Source: Brachypterus glaber (Eukaryota > Arthropoda > Insecta > Coleoptera > Kateretidae). From it: a DNA stretch of 64,000 nucleotides. The DNA lies in NCBI GenBank assembly GCA_958510825.1, contig CAUEHQ010000004.1, positions 1 through 64,000 on the forward strand, read 5' to 3'. Each line of letters begins with the position of its first letter. Position 1 is the first letter of the stretch. The notes under the pieces are model-generated. The model was not told the DNA's origin. It saw only the letters and a program-made list of their open reading frames with translations, and made no database searches. Position numbers and translations under genes: made by a program. This document shows positions 45,670 through 55,224 of this stretch, in pieces.

Positions 45670-46240
45670 AGTGGGGCATTTTGGTATTGTATGTCAATTC
45701 TCTTATACACTTGCTAGAGGCTGGCGGGAGAAATATTTTTTATGTCAATGTTCATGTTGAAACCAAATAGGGCCTGTTTGGCATATATAGTAATGATTTT
45801 ATTTAAAAATACTCGTACTAACAAAAAACAAATACTAAATTGTGACCTTCCAATAAAGAACAAATTTCATGACATAAATTAAAATTGTCAAGGGCATTCT
45901 AGTAGTAAATAATAAAACAATATTAAGCGATATTTATTAATGTATTTAAACAAATTCAGGTGTACTTACTTTTAATAGAAAAATCTATGACCCTTGTTTC
46001 TTCTAACTTTTTGGTCTTATCAGCTATCAATCCAATCAAACATTCGTTTATTCATTCCATAGTACTGTAATTAGTTAAACATAATTGTTATTTTGCTTTA
46101 TATTTATAATTATTGCTAGCTTTTTTATTTTACTTACTTTTATTCACATGTTAAAGAATAGGCGCCAAAAGCAACAGTATTTATAGGTTATGTCAAACCA
46201 CAGAAAAATAGTGACAGCAGCGCTTAAGTGCAGCTCTTTA
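45670..46240. other. Gene-free interval
   Basis: AT-rich with nothing recognisable. Confidence 0.5.
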
Positions 46241-46242
46241 TG

Positions 46243-47140
46243 CCGCGTTTTGATAAACTGCGCATGCGCCGACCGTTTATCGATATATTATTAAAAAACA
46301 TTTTTTACAAAAAAAACACCAAATAGACGCTAAAATTAACGTTAACGTGTACCAAGGTCCCCTCATTAGAAAAAAGAACACCAAAGAACAAAAAACCAAA
46401 ACAAGCTCCGGCACGGAGAGCTGAAATTAGGCGCAATGTATAGTGACGGTCCAAGGTTGGCGAGTAGAAGAGGTTAGCTCAACATACGTAAACATTATTT
46501 TTTAACAGAAAAAACATTATATTATAATAAACTACATGTTTAAAGACGATAAAAATGTAATAAATAATAACAATAAAAATAAAAACATATAAATAGTTAA
46601 ATTCAACGAGGGGATTGAGGGGTGCGAGCCAACCTTGTTTTTTTATATCTCGAACATCACGAATTAAACACCCAGCGCCATCTAAGAATGGTATGCGAAA
46701 CTATTAATTCCTTGTTGCTAGGTCTGTAATACCAGATGATACCCCCTGATGATAGTATATGTTTGCAGTTGACCAAAAAAAGTTTATGTGCATAACGTTA
46801 GCTTTTCTTATTTCTATTCAGTATATAACTGGTTGACTGTAATTTATTACAGTCTTTACGAAAAATTCCAACAGATGGCGTATTGGGTTAAACTTATACT
46901 GCTGCGTTGTCACGTTTATTTTGAAGTTAGATATAGTTTGGCGTTGGTTTACGTTAACAATGGTTTGGTTTGGTAGTTTGCTGGTTTGGTGTTTTTTTTT
47001 AATGGGAGGCGTTGGTTTACGTTAACAATGGTTTAGTTTGGTAGTTTGCTGGTTTGTGTGTGTTTTTTTTTTAATCGGCAACGTTGGTTTACCTTAACGT
47101 TTGTTTTGTGCCTAGTTTTTTATAAAATTGGCTTTTATTT
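46243..47140. mobile_element. Inverted pair of GTTTGGTGTTTT repeats
   Basis: The block at 46243-46410 is an inverse, diverged counterpart of 46960-47140 (GTTTGGTGTTTTTTTTTAAT, GTTGGTTTACGTTAACAATG twice). The left arm includes CTGCGCATGCGCCGACCG. The arrangement suggests a TIR-type element of about 0.9 kb; ends not resolved. The 1-280 segment belongs to the same family. Confidence 0.45.
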
Positions 47141-47201
47141 ACAATAATTATAGAGCGAAGCAGAAGTATTGATTCTATTAACCCAGTCAAGTAGATGCAC
47201 T

Positions 47202-47339
47202 AAGGGCCACTTGCATCAACTTTTGGTCTGGGATTATCTCAGCTAAACCGAGTTTAAGTTAAAAATGCTGCGTTCTGATTGGTCGGCCGTCAATTTAATC
47301 CAAGTTTAAAGTTAAACCTTCATTGGTGCAAGTGGCCCT
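47202..47339. mobile_element. MITE with AGGGCCACTTGCA ends
   Basis: 138-bp near-palindrome starting AGGGCCACTTGCATCAA and ending TTGGTGCAAGTGGCCCT, with internal AACCGAGTTTAAGTTAA and its diverged inverse. No coding content. Confidence 0.8.
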
Positions 47340-48836
47340 AACTGCAGTAACGTACTACGTATATATTTGACTGGAACTCTACAAAAAGCGGTGGAGGTGG
47401 TAAAATTAATACCTCAACTTCGCACTATAACAATAATACATTGAAATGTGGAAAATTTGCCCAATCTGGCAACATCGCACCTCATTACGTACTTTTTAAG
47501 GTTAATTCATAAAGAAGGAAAGAGAACCATTAGTCCAGCCTGCGCAAGATTATTTTGTGACAGAACGGGGCAGCGAAATGACGTAGGGCAACATATCTGA
47601 CCTTGCGCAGTACGCATCTCTATCAGCTGTGAAATGCTGGCGGTCGTAAAACAATTCATCACCCCAGTATTCATTTGTCTTATCTCCAAAAATCCCCTAG
47701 TAAAAATCTTAAAAAGTCAAAAAATAGAGATATGGCAAACCAATACTGGTGACGAATTATTAGTAGTTTGTTTATACTGTCAGTACTGTCAGATGGTCGT
47801 TTGTTACTGTTCATTTTTCGACTTCTACTGTTTTTTAATTGTTTTTTTTTTTGCTGCATTTGTTTATAACTTTAAACCTAACCTGTATTGTTGCTTTATG
47901 AAGAGCAAAGGGTCAATCCCTGGTGTACTCAAAGTAGGTGTACAAAATCCCGAAAAATTCTTATAAAATCATTTTAAAAAACTATTTCGATGTTTCTTCG
48001 TAGATATTTATTTTTTTTGTTGATTTTTTTACAATTTTTATTTGACACTCAAAACTAAGGTTAAAAATACTCGTCAAAAACAACAATAGTAGTGCGCATG
48101 TGCAAGTTTGTCCCAGATGCGCTAGGCACATTTATCACAGTATTCCGCAACGGCTTTGGAGGTCTTTCCTTGTCTATGGGTTAATTTCGTTTGATTTTTG
48201 CACTTTTAAAAAATTAATTTCTGGTTGATTTACGAATATTCCGCAATTTTTTTTTTCACGAAAATACTTGTAAAAGTGAGTACTTTTAGCTAATTAAAAA
48301 AAAAGTCCTACTAGTGTGGACCTTATGCGCACCGGCCCCGACCCACGTAAAGTCCAAACAAAACACTAGAAAAACACGCTCCCTAAACTCGTCGCTGATT
48401 AGTCAAACAACTTAAGTTGCCAATTGGCAACGCCGCTTGGCAATACCTTGCTCACTCCTTTTCGTTCAAGAATAGCACCTCACCGCTGTTAAACTAGGGA
48501 GTAGAAACAAATCGGGGAGCGCTCCCCGGGGAACGTTCTACTCATCGGTTATCAAGAATAGGTCCCCAGGTCATGTTTAAAGTTATAAACAAATGCAGCA
48601 AAAAAACAATTAAAACACAGGAGAAGTCGAAAAATGAACAGAAACAAACGACGATCTGACAGTACTGACAGTATAAACAAACTACTAATAATTCGTCACC
48701 CCAGTATTGGTTTGCCATATCTCTATTTTTTGGACATTTTAAGATTTTTACCGGGGGATTTTTGGAGATAAGACAAATGAATACTGGGGTGGCGAATTGT
48801 TTTACGACCGACAGCATTTCACAGCTGGGTATCTAT

Positions 48837-49856
48837 TCTTGGGCTCGAGAGAACGTGAACAATTTTCGTAGGAAGGGAACTGATCACATCATATCAAAGT
48901 TCCCCAAAGTTAAAAAATGCTATTCTTGAAGAGCAGGGAGCGTGATGGGATCTCTGCAGCCGGCTGCAGCTTTGCCAAGTATTTTATCGGATTTTAACCA
49001 ATCAGATTATGCGACACGAGTTTGCGTGTACAAGCAGCTTGTGACAAGCTGTCATTAATTTCCTTTTTTTATAAACAAGTGCTGAGGTTTAAATATTTTT
49101 TTAATTAATATAGAGATGTATAATATATTCAGGCCTATTCACATGTACCATTGAAATCTATTCAATATTGACAAAAATTACAATACCATGCAATTTTAAT
49201 ACAGTGACGTAAATGACCTTGCAATTTTCGTCAATATTGCCACACATTTCAATCTCAATGGTACATGTGAATAGGCCTGATTATTAGTAAGAAATGACTG
49301 AAAATAAAACCAGAAAATGATCTGCGCCAACTAGCAGTCAGCAAAAAAAAAATCCTTCTAAATTTTATTCAAGACAACCCGCTTGTGAATAGTGGACTCT
49401 TTAGTCCTGTTTTCACGAAACAGGACGCAAGAAAGGCGTGGCAATATATACTGCCACTTTAAACAGTGTCCCCAAAAGGGCAACAGCCCCCACAAAAATC
49501 AAAATCATCCATCGTTATATTATTATTATCATAATATGTATAATAATTTATAAATATAAAAAATCTTTTATTAATTACGATTAACTAGTATAAAACAAAA
49601 CTGTATTCAAATTAACAACACAAAACCAAAGCAAAAATAGGGTTATGTTCGAATGCGCGCGACTAACTTATATGTCAAAATTTCCGTGAACGACCGCTTC
49701 TCACGGTCCCTAGTAGTAGAAGTAAAGTTCCTCAATTTTCGTGCGAAGTGAAGTTCAAGAATAAGTAGTTTTGCGTTTCGAGAGAAAGAATATGCAACCC
49801 ACACTACCTTTCTCCCGGGAATGCGTTCTCTCGAGTCCGAGAATACATACCCTGAT
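48837..49856 (+). mobile_element. TIR element, GGGTATSTATTC family, copy 1
   Basis: The left end GGGTATCTATTCTTGGGCTC is inversely matched by the right end (read back) GGGTATGTATTCTCGGACTC. Inserted in the right arm of the 47.5-kb foldback between CACAGCT and TGATAGAG, which are contiguous in the other arm. No transposase. Contains a nested MITE (49130-49279). Confidence 0.8.
49130..49279. mobile_element. MITE with CAGGCCTATTCACATGTACC ends
   Basis: 150 bp with inverted ends of about 28 bp, absent from the second copy of the surrounding element (51325 onward), so its insertion is datable relative to it. Confidence 0.8.
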
Positions 49857-49979
49857 AGAGATGCTTACTGCGCAAGGTCAAATATATTGCGATACGTCAT
49901 TTCGCTGCCCCGTTTTGTTACAAAATAATCTTGCGCAGGCTGGACTAATGGTTCTCTTTCCTTCTCTATGAACTCACCG

Positions 49980-50070
49980 AAATGAGAATAGACCCCAGGC
50001 ACGGTTCACCTGGGAGATTTTAAATAAAAATTTCGTGGACCCCTACATTTTTTGGACTAAAACATACCTA
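49980..50070. other. Short spacer with another GGGGTCTATTCTC end
   Basis: Read inverted, GGGGTCTATTCTCATTTCGG resembles the GGGTATCTATTC terminus. It may be the end of a diverged family member. Confidence 0.35.
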
Positions 50071-51322
50071 ATGACATAAGAAATCAATTTCCATTTGAAA
50101 GAAAATCGTAAAAGATACACTTTTTTAGAAAGATAAAAAAACGTTTTTTTTGAGTAATAGGGTGTGTCAAAAAATTTCGATTTTCGAAATCGAAAACGCT
50201 CTCTAGCTCAAAAGTTACTCCTTAGTAAAAAACGGTGGCCACTCAAAAATGAGCCAAATCAATTAATGTTTAGAGGCAGCTCAAAGCACTCAAACTTTGA
50301 AAAATATCGGTACCTGTTTTTCGGATAAAAAGTGATTGTATATAAAATTAAGGAAATTTTGGAGGGTTTCTTTGATAATATTTAGAAACAATACTAATTG
50401 TGAGAAACTAAAAAAATTATATCCCCCCCTCCCCTTAAGTTAGAATATAAAAAAACGCTAATTATTTGAAGATTTCGCGATTTTTTTTTAAATAGGGCAT
50501 ATTTAAAAGGACATAACTTCCTTAGGAATGATTTTTTGACCAAGGTGAATATAAATTTTTTCTATGTTTTTAATGTTAAATAACCACCCATTACTAAAAT
50601 ATTTGTTTTTGGCTTTATATTTTTTTATTATTTTTATTTTTGGTTCTTCATGCGTAAAAAGTCCAAACCTGCGATGTTAAACCACAGAAACTTTTTTGTG
50701 TATTTTTACATAAAAAAGTATATTCCAACCAGAAAAAAATAAAAAAAGTACACCGAAAAAAGTTTTAGGCAAAAAACAGAAAATCCACCCGGTTTCGAAT
50801 CGAAATTATTTTTTTTTGCGGAAAAGAATTATGTATTCTGTATAGTCATGTAGGTTGACATGTATATATGCTTATATACTAATATATAATTTTGCAGATT
50901 TTTTGTTTAAAACTATTTTTTATGCACTTTTAATTGCCGATTTTTTCATGTTCTAACTTAAGGGGAGGGGGGATATAATTTTTTTAGTTCTTACATTTAG
51001 TATTGTTTCCAAATATTACCAAAGAAATCCTCCAACATTTCCTTAATTTTTATCGATATCTGTTTTTATCCGAAAAACAGGTACCGATTTTTTTTTAAGT
51101 TTGAGTGCTTTGAGCTACCTCTAGACATTAATCGATTTGGCTCATTTCTGAGTGGCCACTATTTTTTTCTAAGGGGCAACTTTTAAGCCAGAGAGCGTTT
51201 TTGATTTTGAAAATCGCGACTTTTTTGACACACCCTATAACTCAAAAAAACGTTTTTTATCTGTCTAAAAAAGTGTATCTTTTACGATTTTATTTCAAAT
51301 GGGAATTGATTTCTTATGTCAT
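50071..51322. mobile_element. 1.25-kb palindromic foldback element
   Basis: ATGACATAAGAAATCAATTT at 50071 and its inverse ending at 51322. The arms align for at least 420 bp around a centre near 50697 (for example TATCCCCCCCTCCCCTTAAG near 50422 against CTTAAGGGGAGGGGGGATAT near 50955). Arm divergence is moderate. No frame. Confidence 0.85.
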
Positions 51323-51324
51323 CA

Positions 51325-52917
51325 GGGTATCTATTCTCGGGCTCGAGAGAACGTGAACAATTTTCGTAGGAAGGGAACTGATCACATCATATCAAAGTTC
51401 CCCAAAGTTAAAAAGTCCTATTCTTGAACAGTAGTGAGCGTGATGGGATCTCTGCAGCCGGCTGCAGCGTTGCCGAGTGTTTTAGCGGATTTTAACCAAT
51501 CAGATTATGCGACACGAGTTTGCGTGCGCAGGATGTCATTATTTTCATTATTTGTAAACAAGTTTCTGTGGTTTGAATAATTTTTATAATTAATATCTAA
51601 AAATTAATGTGTATGAAATGAGAATAAATACAGAAAAAGGTCTGCGCCCACCAGCAGCCAACAAAAAAAAAATACTTTAAAATTTTATTCAGGACAACCC
51701 CCTTGTCAATAGTGGGCTGTTTAGCCCTGAATTCACTATAATTTTTTTGTTGGAAAGTTGGAAAGGGTCGGCCCTAGCCAACACTTCCCGTTATTCGTTC
51801 TCCATTTGATCTTCCGCATCTTGCAGATCTCCCAAAAGGGCAACAGCCCCCACAATTTCCAAATCGTCCATCGTTATATCCCAGGTAGCAAGGGATGTTA
51901 TATTACAAGAAATTAACATCACTTTTGGGTGTATTTTTAAACTAAATCATAACATCATATAATATTGAAAAATAACATGTATTTAACATCACATTTGCAA
52001 CGTAACACGCGAGACATGTCCAAACCTAGCGAAATGTGAATATATCGCATGTCACATATTAACGTGGCTTTCACGTGAATGTCATGTTATTTTGCTTCTC
52101 ACCGACGTTCGAAGCAAAAAAATCGATATAAGATTATGTTGATAAAGTAAATTATTATAAGGAAATTGTATACACATTATACGATTTCCAATGGATAGGG
52201 GGCTCTGCCGGGCTTCTCAAGACCACGGACACGGATTAAAGGAATATATTCTCCGCTTAATCTGCAATTTCGTATTTAGAATCTATCTGTTTCAATCTGA
52301 TTGTTTCAATTACTGACTGATTTTAAATCCGATTTATTTTATAGGGTTATAGCGTTTTTAATGGTTTTTATTTAGAAAAAGCTAATATCCTAAAATATTT
52401 AAATATTAAAGTACCAGTAACGGCATCCATAAGATATTAGATATAACAGGAATGTGGATTTATGATGTCACAAACACGTTATTTTCGGGATGTCATTGTG
52501 TGATGTTATTAGGGGCGGACTTAGGACATCCCCACCATGCTACATTCTTGTTAAATGAGACTACAATCTTAACATCACATGTCACATATTAACGTGACTT
52601 TCACGTGAATGTCATGTTGTTTTGCTACCTGGGATTATTATTATAATATTATACATATATATGTATAATAATGTATAATAATTTATAAATATAAAAAATC
52701 TTTTATTAATTACGATTAACTATTATAAAACAAAACGGCATTCAAATTAACAACACAAAACCAAAGCAAAAATAGGGTTATGTTCGAATGCGCGCGACTA
52801 ACTTATATGTCAAAATTTCCGTGAACGACCGCTTCTCACGATCCCGAGTAGTAGAAGTAAAGTTCCTCAATTTTCGTCCGAAGTGAAGTTCAAGAATAAG
52901 TAGTTTTGCGTTTCGAG
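51325..52917 (+). mobile_element. TIR element, GGGTATSTATTC family, copy 2 (interrupted)
   Basis: Direct repeat of 48837-49790 (CTCGAGAGAACGTGAACAAT, GATCTCTGCAGCCGGCTGCA, ATGTTCGAATGCGCGCGACT). It is interrupted at 51880-52633 by a CCC-terminal element and cut at 52917 by the P-like copy C. The remaining right end would lie beyond this window. Confidence 0.8.
51880..52633. mobile_element. CCC...GGG-terminal element, 754 bp
   Basis: 12-bp ends CCCAGGTAGCAA and TTGCTACCTGGG. AT on both sides, and copy 1 of the host element shows the empty site with AT once. An internal block GTCACATATTAACGTG.CTTTCACGTGAATGTCATGTT is present twice (52035-52090 and 52575-52620). No frame. Shares CCC/GGG ends and 2-bp duplications with the elements at 14084 and 4989. 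Confidence 0.75.
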
Positions 52918-53168
52918 CAATGAACTTGAGGAGTGAGGGAACAGGATTCCAATACAAATAAGTAGTGACACGGAAAAAGAAAAATGGCCGTGCACGTGTA
53001 ATGTCCGTTAAATTTTGTGCGAGTTTAATTAATTTGTTACATGTATGCTGTTCGTCTAAAATAAGTGAGTTGTTTTTTACAAATATTTTCGTAGACTTTT
53101 GTACGCTTTTGTAGACTTTTTAAGCATTAGTAGACTCTTATTATAGACTTTTAAATAAGCGGAGAGCC

Positions 53169-54140
53169 ATGGGTGAGCCACCGCCCGGAGGGGGCAAGCC
53201 ACCGCCCGAAGGGGGCACAGACTCATCCCTTTCAGAATTTTCACAATTTAAGAAATTATCCCCATTATTGACAGAGGATTCCAAGAATCTAATAAAAACC
53301 CTGCACCAAATATCCCCCATTGACGTGCCTTTGATAAAGGAACTAGAAAAAGAACTTAATGTAATTACCCTTTCAAAATCAGACGACAATGAACTACTGG
53401 AAGAAATCAAGCTAGTGACAAAGAAACTTTTTAACGTAAAAAACAGAAAAATCCAATATTCAGAATCAGACCAAGCTCCATTCATCATAATGGCTGAAAG
53501 TAAAAAAGGCAATGTAGGAAATATCCATCCAACTGATTTAGGCAAAATTCTATTCAAAGCTAAAGTATTAAATATTAAAAATATCTCAAAAAAAGGCATA
53601 AATAAAATAGCAGTGGAATTCAAAAATTTTACAGATGCAAATAAACTTATGTCGAACCAAGAAGTACTTAATCAGGGATTCAAAACATATATCCCACAAA
53701 GATTAGTACAGTGTAAAGCACTGATTAAAAATGTAGGCTTGAGTATAACTGATGATGACGTACAGATTTATAGTGAAAGTAAAGTTAGAATAATAGGCGC
53801 CAAGAGATTTAATAAAAAAGTGATTGACGGAAATGAAATTAAATATACACCTACCTTCACTGTGTTACTAACCTTTGCAGGACGAAAACCACCAGAAGAA
53901 ATAACCCTGTTCGAGTCTCGATTGAGAGTAGAAACATATATTAGCCCTGTCTTACAATGTTTCAAGTGCCTGCGTTTTGGACACTCAAAATTCCAATGCA
54001 GAAGTAAGGTCAGATGTGACAAATGTGGAGAAAACCATTTAAGTTCAGAATGTTCAGCGAAAATCACATGTATAAACTGTGGTATGGACCACAAAGCAAC
54101 AAACAAAGAGTGTATGGAATTTTCTAGACAAAAACAATAA
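53169..54140 (+). CDS. I-group ORF1 nucleic-acid-binding protein, first part
   Basis: 323 residues from ATG: a Gly/Pro-rich start (GEPPPGGGKPPPEGG, 2-16), a charged helical region, an RRM-like or esterase-free core (130-250), and three zinc knuckles near the C-terminus: C-x2-C-x4-H-x4-C (CFKCLRFGHSKFQC, about 271-284), C-x2-C-x3-H-x4-C (CDKCGENHLSSEC) and C-x2-C-x3-H-x6-C (CINCGMDHKATNKEC). These knuckles are typical of I, R1 and jockey ORF1, which coats element RNA. The frame stops at 54140 after an A-run, and the natural continuation lies in the -1 frame (next entry). Confidence 0.85.
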   Translation: MGEPPPGGGKPPPEGGTDSSLSEFSQFKKLSPLLTEDSKNLIKTLHQISPIDVPLIKELEKELNVITLSKSDDNELLEEIKLVTKKLFNVKNRKIQYSESDQAPFIIMAESKKGNVGNIHPTDLGKILFKAKVLNIKNISKKGINKIAVEFKNFTDANKLMSNQEVLNQGFKTYIPQRLVQCKALIKNVGLSITDDDVQIYSESKVRIIGAKRFNKKVIDGNEIKYTPTFTVLLTFAGRKPPEEITLFESRLRVETYISPVLQCFKCLRFGHSKFQCRSKVRCDKCGENHLSSECSAKITCINCGMDHKATNKECMEFSRQKQ

Positions 54141-54610
54141 ACGAAGCCATGGCATTTCATGGATACACAGCATTCGAAGCATCACAAATATTCCCAAGGC
54201 CAAATCAAAAAAAAAAGACAGAAGCTAGAAGAACACAAGATTACCCAGCTCTTACAGAAAATATAAATATAATTCCAAGTTCAACCAAATATTCACAAAT
54301 TGTTCAACGTAAGAAACGAAAACAAGATCAAAACAGCATTCAAGGATATGACAAATCAGCTCATAGTGAGATTCTTGGGCCATCGGCAGCAAGAATGAGA
54401 ACAGAAAAAGAAGTACACAACAGCAGTATAGAAGAGAATGATATGGATACTTCAGGAGCAGAAATACCTTCTTATGTTCAACCTGCATCCCAATTTCAAA
54501 CAAATAATATATTACAGCTTTCTGATATACTAATGTTTATTGACCAGTTTCCTCCCGTATTCAAAGACTTTTTTTTCAACTTAATAAATAAAACTAACTC
54601 TCTCATCTAA
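54137..54610 (+). CDS. I-group ORF1 C-terminal part, -1 frame
   Basis: About 155 codons continuing ORF1 after CAAAAAC at 54130-54136. It includes KKKTEARRTQDYPALTE, a pattern common after the zinc knuckles in insect non-LTR ORF1 proteins, and a long acidic, Ser-rich stretch ending LINKTNSLI. The separation from the first part is either a one-base loss in the A-run or a -1 frameshift site. The heptamer does not match the classical X-XXY-YYZ arrangement, so mutation is more likely. An internal ATG at 54149 is available but is probably not the natural start. Confidence 0.6.
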   Translation: MNEAMAFHGYTAFEASQIFPRPNQKKKTEARRTQDYPALTENINIIPSSTKYSQIVQRKKRKQDQNSIQGYDKSAHSEILGPSAARMRTEKEVHNSSIEENDMDTSGAEIPSYVQPASQFQTNNILQLSDILMFIDQFPPVFKDFFFNLINKTNSLI

Positions 54611-54636
54611 CACAACCAAACCTCTCCAACAAAATC

Positions 54637-55224
54637 ATGAATATTCTTCATTGGAACATAAGAGGATTTTTTTCTAATAAAGAAACACTTATAACCTTGA
54701 TCAGGGACTATGACCTTGATATCGTATCTCTAAACGAAACCTTGTTGAAACCAAAAAAATCGATTTATATTAAAGGCTATTCCAGCGTCAGGGAAGATAG
54801 ACCTGATGGATGGGGTGGACTATTGACCTTTATTAAAAACACAATCTCATATACCACACATATTATAAATACTACTTTACCCTATGGTTGGCAAACATTG
54901 GCAATTGAGCTGGAAAAAATTATAATCATCAATATGTATATCAATCGGCATGATATTTTAAATCTTAACAATCTAGAAGAGATTGTCAATCAGTTTAATA
55001 AACCTGTATTATTAATTGGAGATCTAAACACCCAGCATATGATGTGGGGCTCAGAAATTTCAAATTTAAATGGAGATAGGTTATATGAATTTCTTGATCT
55101 AAATGATATGGTCATCCTAAATGATGGCAGCCCAACAAGAATAAGAGCACCAGAAGAAAGAAAAAGTTGCCCAGATGTGGCTATTTGGCAGCACAACTGG
55201 CTACAAAGTTTACCTGGAATGTGA
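54637..55224 (+). pseudogene. I-group ORF2 N-terminus: endonuclease domain, frameshifted
   Basis: From ATG at 54637: NILHWNIRGFFSNK (first motif, Asn), IVSLNETLL (catalytic Glu), RPDGWGGLLTFIK, LLIGDLNTQHMMWGS (Asp/Asn motif), LNDGSPTRI and SCPDVAI, all conserved blocks of the apurinic-like endonuclease that nicks target DNA. After about codon 182 the frame turns to nonsense and stops at 55224, while the expected last block (NDAGLSDHFPC) is in the -1 frame. One base is missing or extra at about 55176-55190. The ORF1-ORF2 gap is 26 bp. Confidence 0.85.

Larger units (their letters stand above)
47500..49975. mobile_element. Foldback element with 0.37-kb arms
   Basis: The left arm 47510-47890 is inversely repeated at 48560-48836 plus 49857-49972, the right arm being split by the TIR element at 48837-49856. 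Shared marks include GAAAGAGAACCATTAGTCCA, CGTAAAACAATTC and ACCCCAGTATT..TTTGTCTTATCTCC. The small frames in each arm (47634-47966 plus strand, 48542-48817 minus strand) are the same sequence in inverse and are not called as genes. The spacer 47890-48560 has no frame. Confidence 0.75.

Noticed and set aside
43040..48327. GGTGCGCATAAGGTCCACA and its inverse 5.3 kb apart as ends of one element
   Set aside because: Similarity stops after about 19 bp, flanks show no duplication and the interior is a mixture of other elements.
47634..48817. Opposed frames 47634-47966 (+) and 48542-48817 (-) as paralogous genes
   Set aside because: They are the same foldback arm sequence read inversely, with different ends and no protein motif.
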